Positions 8,460-17,679 of a DNA stretch of 64,000 nucleotides are shown here, one piece after another. Source of the DNA: G963678255 sp963678255 (GTDB lineage: Bacteria; Cloacimonadota; Cloacimonadia; Cloacimonadales; WRIO01); NCBI GenBank assembly GCA_963678255.2, contig CAXXTW010000001.1:806001-870000 (forward strand), given 5' to 3'. Both the position numbers and the translations under genes were made by a program. The notes beneath the pieces were generated by a model, which was not told the DNA's origin, made no database searches, and saw only the letters and a program-made list of their open reading frames with translations. Position 1 is the stretch's first letter, and each line of letters opens with the position of its first letter.

Positions 8460-8942
8460 ATGGAATTAGTCATAGAAAAGATTAATTACCCTGAAGGTGC
8501 AAATATTATTTTTGGCCAATCTCATTTTATAAAAACAGTAGAAGATCTTTATGAAGCGTTAGTGAATACTGTTCCTGGAATAAAATTCGGTATGGCATTT
8601 AATGAGGCTTCTGGTCCGTGTTTAGTTAGAAAAGAAGGAACTGATACCGAATTAATCGATATAGCTGTTCAAAACTTGAAAAAAATTGGAGCAGGACATA
8701 CTTTTTTAATCATATTACAAAATTGCTTTCCTATAAATGTTCTCCCTGCAATCAAAGATTGTAGAGAGGTTGTTCAAATATTCTGTGCAACTGGAAATCC
8801 CGTGCAAGTTATTCTAGCAGAAACTGAGCAGGGACGAGGCGTGTTAGGCGTCATTGACGGGTTTTCACCAAAGGGTATAGAGTTAGATTCAGACATAACT
8901 CATCGTAAACGATTTTTAGTAGATATTGGGTACAAAAGATAA
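8460..8942 (+). CDS. DUF355 protein (adenosine-specific kinase family)
   Basis: 160 aa from the ATG at 8460, chosen because GGGGGG (8450-8455) sits at ribosome-binding distance; an in-frame TTG at 8448 overlaps that site. The whole chain matches the DUF355/PF04008 family: VEDLYEALVNTVPGIKFGMAFNEASGPCLVR, GAGHTFLIIL, FPINVLPAIKDCREVVQIFCATGNPVQVI, and GVLGVIDG. The archaeal structure-based name is adenosine-specific kinase, but the physiological role is poorly known. Single gene with its own terminator. Confidence 0.85.
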   Translation: MELVIEKINYPEGANIIFGQSHFIKTVEDLYEALVNTVPGIKFGMAFNEASGPCLVRKEGTDTELIDIAVQNLKKIGAGHTFLIILQNCFPINVLPAIKDCREVVQIFCATGNPVQVILAETEQGRGVLGVIDGFSPKGIELDSDITHRKRFLVDIGYKR

Positions 8943-8950
8943 AATATTCT

Positions 8951-8974
8951 GGCAGGTTAACCTGCCTTTTTTTT
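8951..8974 (+). terminator. Intrinsic terminator
   Basis: Perfect 16-bp palindrome GGCAGGTTAACCTGCC (8951-8966) followed by eight Ts (8967-8974). The T-run abuts the -24 element of the next gene's promoter. Confidence 0.9.
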
Positions 8975-8989
8975 GGCATGACAAATGCA
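8974..8989 (+). promoter_or_regulatory. Sigma-54-type (-24/-12) promoter
   Basis: TGGCATGACAAATGCA matches 14 of 16 positions of the sigma-54 consensus TGGCACGN4TTGCW, with the invariant GG and GC exactly 10 bp apart. It is 40 bp upstream of the secreted-protein gene at 9030, and no good -35/-10 pair is seen in the same gap. Confidence 0.6.
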
Positions 8990-9029
8990 CTATTAAATCA
9001 TCAATAGTGTTAATTTAAAAGGAATTCAA

Positions 9030-9740
9030 ATGAAAAAAATCTTATTAGTAACCATGTTAATCTCAATTAGTTTCGTTTATGCTCAATTAACTGATCCATT
9101 ATGGCAGAAAGCCATGAATATCGCAGAAAAGAATTCTCAGTATATTCCTGGTAAAACCATATATCATTCTGATATAAAAAACCCTAAAAATAGTACAGAT
9201 GATACAGTCATTCAAGTAGAAATAAAACATCAACTTTCTCAAGGAAATAAAATAGTATCAACAATTTTAAAAGCAATGAAGAATAATGAACCTATGAATG
9301 ATGAAGAAAAAAAGGAAATTTCAAATTTAACAGAAAAAGAAATGAAACCAAAGAAAGATGGCTTATTCTTTACAAAAGATCCTAAAAAATTAAAAATAAA
9401 AGCAACAGAATTTAAAAAACAAATAAATAATTATTTATGTAAAGGATATGAGTTTGAATTTATAACCAAAAATGAAAAAGGTAAAGAACAAATATTAAAA
9501 GGTATGGCTTGGTTAGAATGTGAAAAAGGGGCACCTATACTTCTAAAATTCAGTTTAAAAAAGATGCCTATGTTTGTTAAAACTTTGGATATTGAAAATT
9601 ATTTCTATTTTAATAATGATAATGAACAATGGTATAGTTTAAAACTAAATACAAATGTAGAAGCTTCAATTTTAGGGAAAAAGATTTTTAATGTGACTGA
9701 GTTTAGATTTTCTGATTATTGGTTGTTTCAAGAGCAATAA
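9030..9740 (+). CDS. Secreted protein of unknown function
   Basis: 236 aa. Signal peptide MKKILLVTMLISISFVYA with cleavage expected after YA. The mature chain is Lys-rich with a charged stretch (residues ~85-125) and beta-strand-rich ends (GKEQILKGMAWLECEKGAPILLKFSLKKMP, YSLKLNTNVEASILGKKIFNVTEFRFSDY) that resemble LolA/LppX-like outer-membrane lipoprotein-sorting folds, without a decisive motif. Start supported by AAAAGGA at 9017. Monocistronic, apparently sigma-54 dependent, facing a convergent gene. Confidence 0.65.
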   Translation: MKKILLVTMLISISFVYAQLTDPLWQKAMNIAEKNSQYIPGKTIYHSDIKNPKNSTDDTVIQVEIKHQLSQGNKIVSTILKAMKNNEPMNDEEKKEISNLTEKEMKPKKDGLFFTKDPKKLKIKATEFKKQINNYLCKGYEFEFITKNEKGKEQILKGMAWLECEKGAPILLKFSLKKMPMFVKTLDIENYFYFNNDNEQWYSLKLNTNVEASILGKKIFNVTEFRFSDYWLFQEQ

Positions 9741-9747
9741 CATTTAT

Positions 9748-9795
9748 AAAAAAAAACTGTCCCTCAAGCTAATAGGGGTAGAAGCTGAAGGACAG
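9748..9795 (-). terminator. Intrinsic terminator for the minus-strand gene at 9867-10934
   Basis: Imperfect stem CTGTCCCTCAAGCT (9757-9770) with AAGCTGAAGGACAG (9782-9795); on the minus strand it is followed by nine Ts (9748-9756). It may also act on the convergent plus-strand gene. Confidence 0.6.
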
Positions 9796-9866
9796 GTGGT
9801 TGTTCGATAAGATTCATAATGAGCCAAAAAATAACCGGAATACTTTCTGACAAATATGATATCAAT

Positions 9867-10934
9867 CTAAAAATTCGCAATTTTTTCTATATGTAATTCT
9901 AGCATACTTCCATCTGGTGAGTAACTTTGAAGAATAGTTTCATTTTTTAATATTGTTGTTTCACTAAAGTAATTTGATTGTCCATTCCCAGAATTCTTTT
10001 TATTAAATCCTTTTTGATTAAAGGAATTATTTGTATTATCAAGGATATCTTCATGAATCCCTTTAAAAACAGATATTTTAACCTGGTTATTAGAGAGTAA
10101 TTTTTCTTGTGTTCCAAAATAAGTCCCCATATTTGACTTTCTTTCTTGATGTGTTTTATTTTGTCTATAATATTCGTTATAAAGAAGTTTTTTTACCAGG
10201 CTGGCTGACTCTTTGTAGAAACCAGCAAAAAATAATAATTTAGCTTTAAAAATTCTATCCAGATCACTTTTATAAACAGAATATTCATGATCATTAGAAT
10301 GTTTATTATCTTGATTGTTATGTTGATTTATACAAATAACTGCATGGTCATTTGTTAAATCAGTAATATATCTTTGAATAGGTACATTATATTTTGAACA
10401 ATTTGAGACCTCAGTACTTGATTGTATTTGAACAAGATTTTGAGCATATTGAACTTTGGATTTATTTGAATCAAAGAAAATATATTCTGGTAAGGTTTTA
10501 TAAAAAGCTTTTTGCTGAAATGAATCGAGTTCTCTTAAATATTTGCTTTCTACAAAGTAAGGTGTGTTTTGATAAACAGTTTGTATATATTTCATAATAC
10601 CAAGACTAATTTCCTTATTTAAAAGCATTTGATCGAGAGAGTTTAAATTTAACGCATCGTTGTTTTTCTTTAAATATGTAGAATTCAAATCAAATATCCA
10701 TTGTTTGTTTAGAATTTGAGGATAATAAGAATAATCTGATAAGGAAGGGTATAATGAGATAGATGCTAAATTCATTGCATGATAGAGGAATAAAGGTCTG
10801 ATTGTTATTGTTTTTTCATCAAAATTAAGATCTTCATCAGAGTTTATATCTTTGTCTTCGACATTATCTAACGTTCTTATATTTAAACCATAATCTTTTA
10901 CAAAAGATATAACCCATTGATATAAATCTGCCAT
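9867..10934 (-). CDS. Hypothetical protein (355 aa)
   Basis: Not recognised. No signal peptide or membrane segment. The N-terminal ~120 residues look globular (MADLYQWVISFVKDYGLNIRTL, an acidic patch DKDINSDEDLN, then TITIRPLFLYHAMNLASISLYP). The centre is helical (SDLDRIFKAKLLFFAGFYKESASLVKKLLYNEYY, a TPR-like helix pair). The last 90 residues are Asn/Gln/Ser-rich and probably disordered, ending in GSMLELHIEKIANF. Probably co-transcribed with the small secreted protein 15 bp upstream. Confidence 0.6.
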   Translation of the reverse strand: MADLYQWVISFVKDYGLNIRTLDNVEDKDINSDEDLNFDEKTITIRPLFLYHAMNLASISLYPSLSDYSYYPQILNKQWIFDLNSTYLKKNNDALNLNSLDQMLLNKEISLGIMKYIQTVYQNTPYFVESKYLRELDSFQQKAFYKTLPEYIFFDSNKSKVQYAQNLVQIQSSTEVSNCSKYNVPIQRYITDLTNDHAVICINQHNNQDNKHSNDHEYSVYKSDLDRIFKAKLLFFAGFYKESASLVKKLLYNEYYRQNKTHQERKSNMGTYFGTQEKLLSNNQVKISVFKGIHEDILDNTNNSFNQKGFNKKNSGNGQSNYFSETTILKNETILQSYSPDGSMLELHIEKIANF

Positions 10935-10949
10935 TTTTCACTCCAATGA

Positions 10950-11156
10950 TTATTTTGAAATTGGTACGAGGTAACATTTTCCTTTTAGTTTTATAACAAC
11001 ATATTTTGGAGTTTCTTCAAGAATAATACATTCATATTTAACTTTATCATATTGTTCATAACTTAAAATCGGTAAATCAGGATCATACACATAATCACTA
11101 GCAAATATTGGGACGACTAGACTTAACAACAATATGACTTTTGCAATTTTTTTCAT
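10950..11156 (-). CDS. Small secreted protein (68 aa)
   Basis: Signal peptide MKKIAKVILLLSLVVPIFA followed by a 49-residue mature chain, SDYVYDPDLPILSYEQYDKV...KYVVIKLKGKCYLVPISK. One cysteine in the mature part. Ribosome-binding site AAAGGGTG precedes the ATG by a few bases. Function unknown; first gene of a two-gene unit with the 355-aa protein. Confidence 0.6.
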   Translation of the reverse strand: MKKIAKVILLLSLVVPIFASDYVYDPDLPILSYEQYDKVKYECIILEETPKYVVIKLKGKCYLVPISK

Positions 11157-11380
11157 TTTTTACACCCTTTTATAATAGATTCTATAATTATAGACGCAAA
11201 ACTTTATTTTTACACATATTGAAGTAATATATGTTATTATAAAGAAATACGTTATGATTTTATAAATACTACAAAAATAGAGTATAAACTCTATAAAGAT
11301 AACAATGCATAGATATTTTTTTAAAGAGAGATGTATTTTTTACTGAGGAAATAAATAGTTATTGAGAGAATTTTTTTTGT

Positions 11381-12868
11381 TTAATTATCTTGCCAGAAAT
11401 CATATAGACTTTTACAGGAACAGATCCAACCATCCTTTTTATAAGCAAATCTGAGTAGTTTGTAATACAATTTTCCCCAACCAGGATAATCAATTGGATC
11501 AAATACAGTATTATGCCATAGAAAACATAAATGTGATCCATTCTTTCTAGCTCTCATAATGAGTTTTTTAATTTTCCAATATGCTTTTAAGGGTTTTAGG
11601 TTCATAGCTTTTCCAGAATATAGAGTTGTATCCATAACGGTTAATGGAATTTCCAGAACTCTAAAAGGTCTGTTTTCTTCGATATTAAAAGGATAAAATG
11701 GATAGGAAATTCCGGCTCTAAAGCCGATATGTTCCCAGAATCCCAAAGTAGAATCAAATTTTAACCCAGCTTCTTCTAAAATTTTAAATGATTTTTGGTA
11801 ATCGAAGCTTAAATAATGATTCCGGTAACCATTTACAACAAAATTTTCATTATATAAGCTAGATAACTGATCATTAAGAGCTTGTTTATCAAATGCAGCA
11901 ATGGTAGTTCCATGAAGTCCAATATCACTATTTTTTAAAACATCCTTCACTTCAGCCAGAAGTTTTTTATCTTGAAAATAGTTTTGTCTTGAATCTAGAG
12001 TTCCTCTACCTGAAATTATAAAACATGTTGAATCTGAAAGATATTTCTTTTCAATTCTTAAGATTTTTTTAATTACTCTTTTATGATTCCATAGTAATTT
12101 TTTAGTGATAAAATGGCCAATATACTTATAGAGAGATCGAATTGGTGTTTTTTTAATACGATCTTTATTATATTTCAGAATTTTTTCTATATGCTCTTCA
12201 GTCCAGAAATTCCAATAATCTATATCATGAGTTACTGTAAGGACAAAGAGGCTTTTATTTGGCCATTTAAGTTGTCTAGAGAATTTTTTAGAAACAGTTT
12301 CCATACAAACAAGAAACATATTACAATATCTATCAACAACAGGAATTTCGGTAAAATCCCAATAATACTGAAGAGATTCCTTAAAATCATAACGATCTCC
12401 AGGAATCATTTCACGATCTTCAGCATATTCTTGCCAACAGGTTAAAAAGTAGAAAGCTGAAGCAATAATATCTTTGTTTATTTTTACAGAGTCTTTTTCA
12501 TTGGAAAAAATGGGGCCATATGGAGAAAATAAAAAAGGTATATACTCGATTCCATATTTGTTAAATATGACATTATTACTATTATAGACAGAAATTGATT
12601 GGTAAAACTCCACACTTTCCGGATTATGATAGATACGAATCGGATAATTTGTGTTTTCATTTGAACCATAATAAACATGAATTTCACCTGTTGCATAATG
12701 ATAATGAAAAGCAGGATTGAGACCTAAAATTCGGCAGAAAGTACGAAAAACATATTCAGCTTTGGGTAAAAATGAAGAATTTGTGTCTAAAAGAATGTTC
12801 AAATAATTTGTTTTTGTTTCATAATTTAAATCCTGCATTATTTGATCATTCGAAATATCTATATCCAT
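11381..12868 (-). CDS. Polysaccharide deacetylase-family protein
   Basis: 495 aa. Residues ~1-190 form the N-terminal domain seen in Bacteroidetes homologues (LDTNSSFLPKAEYVFRTFCRILGL, then CWQEYAEDREMIPGDRYDFKES). The NodB-like part starts at VLTVTHDIDYWNFW (metal-binding THDID motif), then STCFIISGRG, DIGLHGTTIAAFDKQAL, VNGYRNHYLSFDYQKSF, LKFDSTLGFWEHIGFRAG and FLWHNTVFD. The usual HxxxH motif is reduced to LHGTT, so chemistry may differ from classical chitooligosaccharide deacetylases. No signal peptide. It begins 19 bp after lon and is presumably read with it. Confidence 0.82.
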   Translation of the reverse strand: MDIDISNDQIMQDLNYETKTNYLNILLDTNSSFLPKAEYVFRTFCRILGLNPAFHYHYATGEIHVYYGSNENTNYPIRIYHNPESVEFYQSISVYNSNNVIFNKYGIEYIPFLFSPYGPIFSNEKDSVKINKDIIASAFYFLTCWQEYAEDREMIPGDRYDFKESLQYYWDFTEIPVVDRYCNMFLVCMETVSKKFSRQLKWPNKSLFVLTVTHDIDYWNFWTEEHIEKILKYNKDRIKKTPIRSLYKYIGHFITKKLLWNHKRVIKKILRIEKKYLSDSTCFIISGRGTLDSRQNYFQDKKLLAEVKDVLKNSDIGLHGTTIAAFDKQALNDQLSSLYNENFVVNGYRNHYLSFDYQKSFKILEEAGLKFDSTLGFWEHIGFRAGISYPFYPFNIEENRPFRVLEIPLTVMDTTLYSGKAMNLKPLKAYWKIKKLIMRARKNGSHLCFLWHNTVFDPIDYPGWGKLYYKLLRFAYKKDGWICSCKSLYDFWQDN

Positions 12869-12887
12869 TATAAATCCTTAATTCAAT

Positions 12888-15209
12888 TTATGTATCCAGA
12901 AACACTTCATGGAAGATTTCGTCAATAGTTTTGACAAAACTAACTAGAACACCTTTTTTTACATTTTCAGGAATCTCTTCAAAATCATCCTGATTATCAA
13001 AAGGCAGGAGTACTTTTTTTATACCTGATCTTTTGGCAGCCAGGAATTTTTCTCTCACCCCACCTATAGGCATAACTTTTCCAAACAGGTTAATTTCACC
13101 AGTCATAGCAATATCATGTTTAACTTTTTTATTCATAAATACAGAGGCTAAAGCCGTTGTCAGAGTAACCCCAGCAGAAGGACCGTCTTTAGGAACTGCC
13201 CCAGAAGGTAAATGAATATGAATATCTAATTTATCAATTTCTTCTGGATTAAGATTATATTTTTTATAATTGGATTTTAAGTAGGTTAAAGCAATTTTTG
13301 CTGACTCTTGCATCACTTCTCCAAGTAAACCTGTAAGGATTAATTTTCCTTTACCTGGCATAGTTGTTGTCTCACAAAAGAGAATTTCTCCTCCATAAAT
13401 CGTCCAGGCTAAACCGGTAACATGCCCAATTTCAGGTTTTCTGTTTGTCATTTCTAACTGATATTTTCTTTTTCCCAGATAATTTCTAATTGTTTTATCG
13501 GTAATTATTTTTTTATCAACAATTCCTTCTGCAACTTTTCTGGCAATTTTACGCATGACAGCAGCTATTGATCTTTGAAGTGTTCTTACACCTGCTTCTC
13601 GAACATAATAACGGATAATTTCTTTAATGGCGTTTGTCTGAAAATTTACATTTTCAAGAGAAATCCCATTATTTTCTATTTCTTTTGGGATTAGGTATTT
13701 TTTACAAATTTCTATTTTTTCATCTTCAATATAACTTGAGAAGGTGATAATTTCCATACGATCTCTTAATGCTGGGGGAATGGTATCTAGAGAATTTGCT
13801 GTTGTAATAAAGAAAACTTCTGAAAGATTGAAAGGTAAATTGATAAAATTATCCATAAATGAATAGTTTTGTTCAGGATCAAGAACTTCTAAAAGAGCAG
13901 ATGCAGGGTCACCACGAAAATCTTTACCTACTTTATCAATTTCATCGAGCATAAAGAGGGGATTATTTGTACCACACCGTTTTAATTCAGTTAATATTTT
14001 CCCAGGCATAGCACCAATGTAAGTTCTTCTATGTCCGCGTATTTCTGCTTCATCATGAATACCTCCCAAAGATATTCTGATAAATTGTCTATTCATAGCT
14101 CTGGCAATAGATTTACCCATAGAGGTTTTTCCAACCCCTGGGGGACCGACAAAACATAGTATTGGACCTTTAAGCTGGCTTTTTAACTTTTTTACAGCAA
14201 TAAATTCAATGATTCTTTCTTTTACTTTATCAAGTCCATAGTGATCATGAGCCAATACATGTTCAATTTTTTTTAATTCTAATCTATCCTTACTTTGTTT
14301 ACTCCATGGTAAATGAACAATCCAGTCTAAATAGTTACGAATGACGCCATATTCAGCGGATGCTGGTTGCATTAATGATAAACGATTAAGCTCTTCATTT
14401 GCCACTTCTAGGACATGATCAGGTAGAAGAGCCTCATTAATCAGGTTTTTCCATTTTGCTATCTCCTGGTCAACCTCATTAGATTCTCCAAGCTCTTTTT
14501 TAATTGCTTCTAATTGCTCTTTGAGATAATATTTTCGTTGATCTTCATCCATTTCCAATTTTACGTTATCACGGATAGTATTTTCAATTTTCATTTGTTT
14601 AACAAGATCAGCCAAATTTCTGTTTAATAGTTCAAACCGATTCGTAAGATCATGAGTTTCGAGGATTTGTTGTTTATTTATTTGATCAATAGGAACATTA
14701 CCTGCAATGATATCTATCACACGACTATGCTGTTTAATCGTTCTTAATCCAATGATCAAATCTTTATTTAGTTCACTGCTTTCACTGATTATTTTTTCGA
14801 GTAATTCCAGAGTGATTTTTCTATGAGCATTAAGCTTAGGGCTATCTTCAAGGTTTTCTGGAATGGTTTGAACTTCAACCATCATAAATGGGTGTTGCTG
14901 GACTGTATTCTCTACTTTTATTCTGGAAACTCCCTGAAGAAGTAAGCTAACAGAACCGTCCTGATTTCTAAGCATTCTTAGAATAGTAACGGCAGTTCCA
15001 TATTCATATATCTTTGCATTTCCTTCCTGATCTACATTTTTTGACAGAAAGAAACCTAATAATTTATCATTAGCGAGAGCGAAATCTATTACTTTTTTTA
15101 AAGATTCGTCTGATACTACCAGAGGAATCATGAGAAAAGGAAACATAACCACATTATTGATGTGCATAACTGGTAAACTTCTCGGAACCAAGTTTGATTG
15201 TTCTGCCAT
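12888..15209 (-). CDS. lon: ATP-dependent Lon protease
   Basis: 773 aa. N-terminal substrate-binding domain (SLPVMHINNVVMFPFLMIPL), coiled-coil linker with DQRKYYLKEQLEAIKKELG, AAA module with Walker A GPPGVGKTSMGKS, Walker B PLFMLDEIDKVG, then the serine-lysine protease domain with PSGAVPKDGPSAG (catalytic Ser) and EKFLAAKRSGIKKVLLP (catalytic Lys). Degrades damaged and regulatory proteins in the cytoplasm. ATG at 15209 is preferred over the in-frame TTG at 15221 because GGGGGAT lies just upstream. No HrcA/CIRCE-like repeat was seen in the promoter region. Confidence 0.96.
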   Translation of the reverse strand: MAEQSNLVPRSLPVMHINNVVMFPFLMIPLVVSDESLKKVIDFALANDKLLGFFLSKNVDQEGNAKIYEYGTAVTILRMLRNQDGSVSLLLQGVSRIKVENTVQQHPFMMVEVQTIPENLEDSPKLNAHRKITLELLEKIISESSELNKDLIIGLRTIKQHSRVIDIIAGNVPIDQINKQQILETHDLTNRFELLNRNLADLVKQMKIENTIRDNVKLEMDEDQRKYYLKEQLEAIKKELGESNEVDQEIAKWKNLINEALLPDHVLEVANEELNRLSLMQPASAEYGVIRNYLDWIVHLPWSKQSKDRLELKKIEHVLAHDHYGLDKVKERIIEFIAVKKLKSQLKGPILCFVGPPGVGKTSMGKSIARAMNRQFIRISLGGIHDEAEIRGHRRTYIGAMPGKILTELKRCGTNNPLFMLDEIDKVGKDFRGDPASALLEVLDPEQNYSFMDNFINLPFNLSEVFFITTANSLDTIPPALRDRMEIITFSSYIEDEKIEICKKYLIPKEIENNGISLENVNFQTNAIKEIIRYYVREAGVRTLQRSIAAVMRKIARKVAEGIVDKKIITDKTIRNYLGKRKYQLEMTNRKPEIGHVTGLAWTIYGGEILFCETTTMPGKGKLILTGLLGEVMQESAKIALTYLKSNYKKYNLNPEEIDKLDIHIHLPSGAVPKDGPSAGVTLTTALASVFMNKKVKHDIAMTGEINLFGKVMPIGGVREKFLAAKRSGIKKVLLPFDNQDDFEEIPENVKKGVLVSFVKTIDEIFHEVFLDT

Positions 15210-15236
15210 ACTATCCCCCAATTTTTATTTTATAAC

Positions 15237-15266
15237 AATATAACTAGTTAATTTGTAAAAAGTCAA
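15237..15266 (-). promoter_or_regulatory. lon promoter
   Basis: On the minus strand TTGACT (15266-15261), 18-bp spacer, TATATT (15242-15237), about 28 bp before the lon ATG. Confidence 0.5.
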
Positions 15267-15306
15267 ACAAAAAATTTTTAGAGTAGAATAATAGAGGAGA
15301 AATGAA

Positions 15307-16245
15307 TTATTGATAAATGATTAGATCATTTTTATCTATAGAAACACCGAGTTCTTTTTTTTTATTGATGATATGTTCAGCTACCTCTTCTAGAGATCGA
15401 TTGTCAACATAATAATCATTAACTTTCACAACGCTTTCTTCAAAGATTTGAAGATCACTACCGCTTAGCTCGATAAAATAGGGAGGATAAAAGCAATCAA
15501 CCACTCTGAATGAATTTTTTAAAAAAGTTATAGTAAAGACTAAAAAAACAGGTCTATTGTTAGATTCACCAAAAAGGACCATATTAAAGTATTTTTTATC
15601 TTCAGAACGAATCATACAAAAAGTAACATATTTATCCATTTGGACATATATTTCTTCACGCGAGTATCTAAAATAATGCTTAATGGGAGAAAAATTTCCT
15701 TTATTACTGCAATCAATATATTTTGATAGGAATTTATAGATAATTTGCCATTCATTATAATTTAAAATCAATTCAGATCTAAACCCTAATTGGTAAAGAT
15801 AGCGGGATTGGAGGTTTTTCTTCATAACCTCAATTTTTTTTCTACCTGCGTTATATTTTTGTCCTGTATTTTCACAATAAGTTTTGATACTATTTTTTGC
15901 TAAAGAAAAGTTTTTATAAACAAGATAATCTTCTTTACTGAGTAACTTACAAATTTTTCTTTTATCAAGTTTTTGACATATATCCACATGTAAATTGTTC
16001 TTTTTTGGAGTGAGGTTAAGTTTAACTCTTTTATTAGAGACTTGTTTTCTGATGAAAGAAATCGCTTTATTCTTAGTAGCAACTCTAACCCATGATTCCA
16101 TACTTTTAATATCATTATATTTAATTGCACTCATTAAAACATCTTGAGCAATGTCTTCAGATTCTTCGTGAGAGTGTGTAACTTGAAATGCTGTCTGAAA
16201 ACTAATCATCCTTAATTTTTCAATCTGTTTATAATCATACTGCAT
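15307..16245 (-). CDS. Sigma-70-family-like factor with an extra C-terminal domain
   Basis: 312 aa from the ATG at 16245, chosen because AAGGGG precedes it; the frame stays open 23 codons further upstream. Residues ~1-70 resemble sigma region 2 (FQTAFQVTHSHEESEDIAQDVLMSAIK...MESWVRVATKNKAISFIRKQ). Residues ~95-140 resemble region 4 (SKEDYLVYKNFSLAKNSIKTYCENTGQKYNAGRKKI). About 170 further residues, beta-rich (VFLVFTITFLKNSFRVVDCFYPPYF), match nothing recognised and are far longer than in ordinary ECF sigmas (~180 aa). Probably a regulator of transcription; a degenerate sigma relative is possible. Confidence 0.65.
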   Translation of the reverse strand: MQYDYKQIEKLRMISFQTAFQVTHSHEESEDIAQDVLMSAIKYNDIKSMESWVRVATKNKAISFIRKQVSNKRVKLNLTPKKNNLHVDICQKLDKRKICKLLSKEDYLVYKNFSLAKNSIKTYCENTGQKYNAGRKKIEVMKKNLQSRYLYQLGFRSELILNYNEWQIIYKFLSKYIDCSNKGNFSPIKHYFRYSREEIYVQMDKYVTFCMIRSEDKKYFNMVLFGESNNRPVFLVFTITFLKNSFRVVDCFYPPYFIELSGSDLQIFEESVVKVNDYYVDNRSLEEVAEHIINKKKELGVSIDKNDLIIYQ

Positions 16246-16263
16246 AGAAAACCCCTTATGCAA

Positions 16264-16292
16264 ATAATTGAGAGATCTTATATAATTGTCAA
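16264..16292 (-). promoter_or_regulatory. Promoter of the sigma-like gene
   Basis: Minus strand TTGACA (16292-16287), 17-bp spacer, AATTAT (16269-16264), just upstream of the AAGGGG ribosome-binding site. Confidence 0.4.
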
Positions 16293-16401
16293 CTAATATT
16301 TTTTGTATTTTCAAAGAGAGGTAAAGATATTAAAAATTTTATAACCTTTTAAATTATAGATTGTTATGAAAACATTTTTTATAAAGATAATTAGTAAAAT
16401 A

Positions 16402-17679
16402 TTATAAAATGTTATATTTTAAGAATAAGTATTCTGGTGATGATTTTTTAATACAAGAATAATTATCAATAGAAATATCTGGATAAATCTTTGATAGAAT
16501 TATGAATAACAAGGCAAAACGGTGATCATTATGTGTTATTAACTGAACAGATCCCTTAAGCATATTTTGGTTTTTTTTTATAATTAATCTGTCATTTTCT
16601 TCGATAATAAGTAATCCAAGTTTTTCATATTCAGAAATCATGACATTAATTCTTTTACTTTCCTTGAAGTTTAGATTTGAATAATCTCTAATGATAATAT
16701 CATCTTGAGAAAGCAGTCTTAAGAGAGCTAAAGTCATCACCTGATCAGGCATATCTGACATAGAAATATCAATACCATTGAGTGTATTATATTGAGCAGA
16801 GATCCATTTTTTCCCAGCATAACACACAATTTCTAGAATACATCCCATAGATTCAAGTACTTTAAAAAAACTAAAATCGCCTTGTAGGCTGTTTTCGATA
16901 TACGGGACAAATACTTTTCTTTTACTCATGAGTGAATAGAGGATATAGTAACAAGCTGTTGAATAATCAGGTTCTACATTTAAACATTTTGGTAAGAGCA
17001 AAGAATCAGAAGGAAAGACTTTTATGGTATTTTCATTTTTAGAAATTTTTATATCAAAACTTTTTAATAGATTAATTGTCATATTAATGTAGGAATCAGA
17101 AACGATTTTATTTGTTAAAATTAGTGTTAATGTCTCTTCAAGTTGATGAGCAAATAACAAAATAGAGCTTACAAATTGACTGCTGATATTCGCATCCAAT
17201 TGATATGTTCCTCCATGAAGTTTAGTACCTTTGATATCAAAACCGGTAGCTTTTGGCGTAATCTTAGCTCCCATTTGAGAAAGAAGATTAATCAAAGGTT
17301 GAATGGGTCTGTTTAACAATTTATTGTTTACAACTAAAGAAAAATCTTTACCATCTTCAGAGCATAATCTAGTCATTAAGAAACGATAAGCGGTACCTGC
17401 TTCTTTTAGAAATATTTCATTCTTGGGATTAGAGTTTGGGATATAGCTTACAGTCATTTTTTTTAAATATTTATAATGATTTTCATCTTTTTCATAATAA
17501 TCTTTTGTGAAAGAGTATTGAAAGTTTAAGGATTTTAAAGCATTTAATGTTTCAAGTACATCCTGACAATCAGAAGATGGAGAGAAAACAATGTCTGATT
17601 TTTGCATAGAAGCAAGAATCAATAATCGATTTATAAGTGATTTAGAAGCTGGTAACTCAACAAAAACAGGAGATATCAT
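16402..17679 (-). CDS. aroA: 3-phosphoshikimate 1-carboxyvinyltransferase (EPSP synthase)
   Basis: 425 aa. Shikimate pathway step: shikimate-3-phosphate plus phosphoenolpyruvate to EPSP. Diagnostic segments: VELPASKSLINRLLILAS, FLKEAGTAYRFLMTRL, NRPIQPLINLLSQMGAKI, DANISSQFVSSILL, EPDYSTACYYIL, QGDFSFFKVLESMGC, and a KESKRINVMISEYEKLG stretch, with HNDHRFALLFIILSK near the end. Several positions are divergent (for example the FKESxR segment for the usual LRvKESDR), but the two-domain length fits. Starts within the last four bases of the patatin gene. Confidence 0.9.
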   Translation of the reverse strand: MISPVFVELPASKSLINRLLILASMQKSDIVFSPSSDCQDVLETLNALKSLNFQYSFTKDYYEKDENHYKYLKKMTVSYIPNSNPKNEIFLKEAGTAYRFLMTRLCSEDGKDFSLVVNNKLLNRPIQPLINLLSQMGAKITPKATGFDIKGTKLHGGTYQLDANISSQFVSSILLFAHQLEETLTLILTNKIVSDSYINMTINLLKSFDIKISKNENTIKVFPSDSLLLPKCLNVEPDYSTACYYILYSLMSKRKVFVPYIENSLQGDFSFFKVLESMGCILEIVCYAGKKWISAQYNTLNGIDISMSDMPDQVMTLALLRLLSQDDIIIRDYSNLNFKESKRINVMISEYEKLGLLIIEENDRLIIKKNQNMLKGSVQLITHNDHRFALLFIILSKIYPDISIDNYSCIKKSSPEYLFLKYNIL

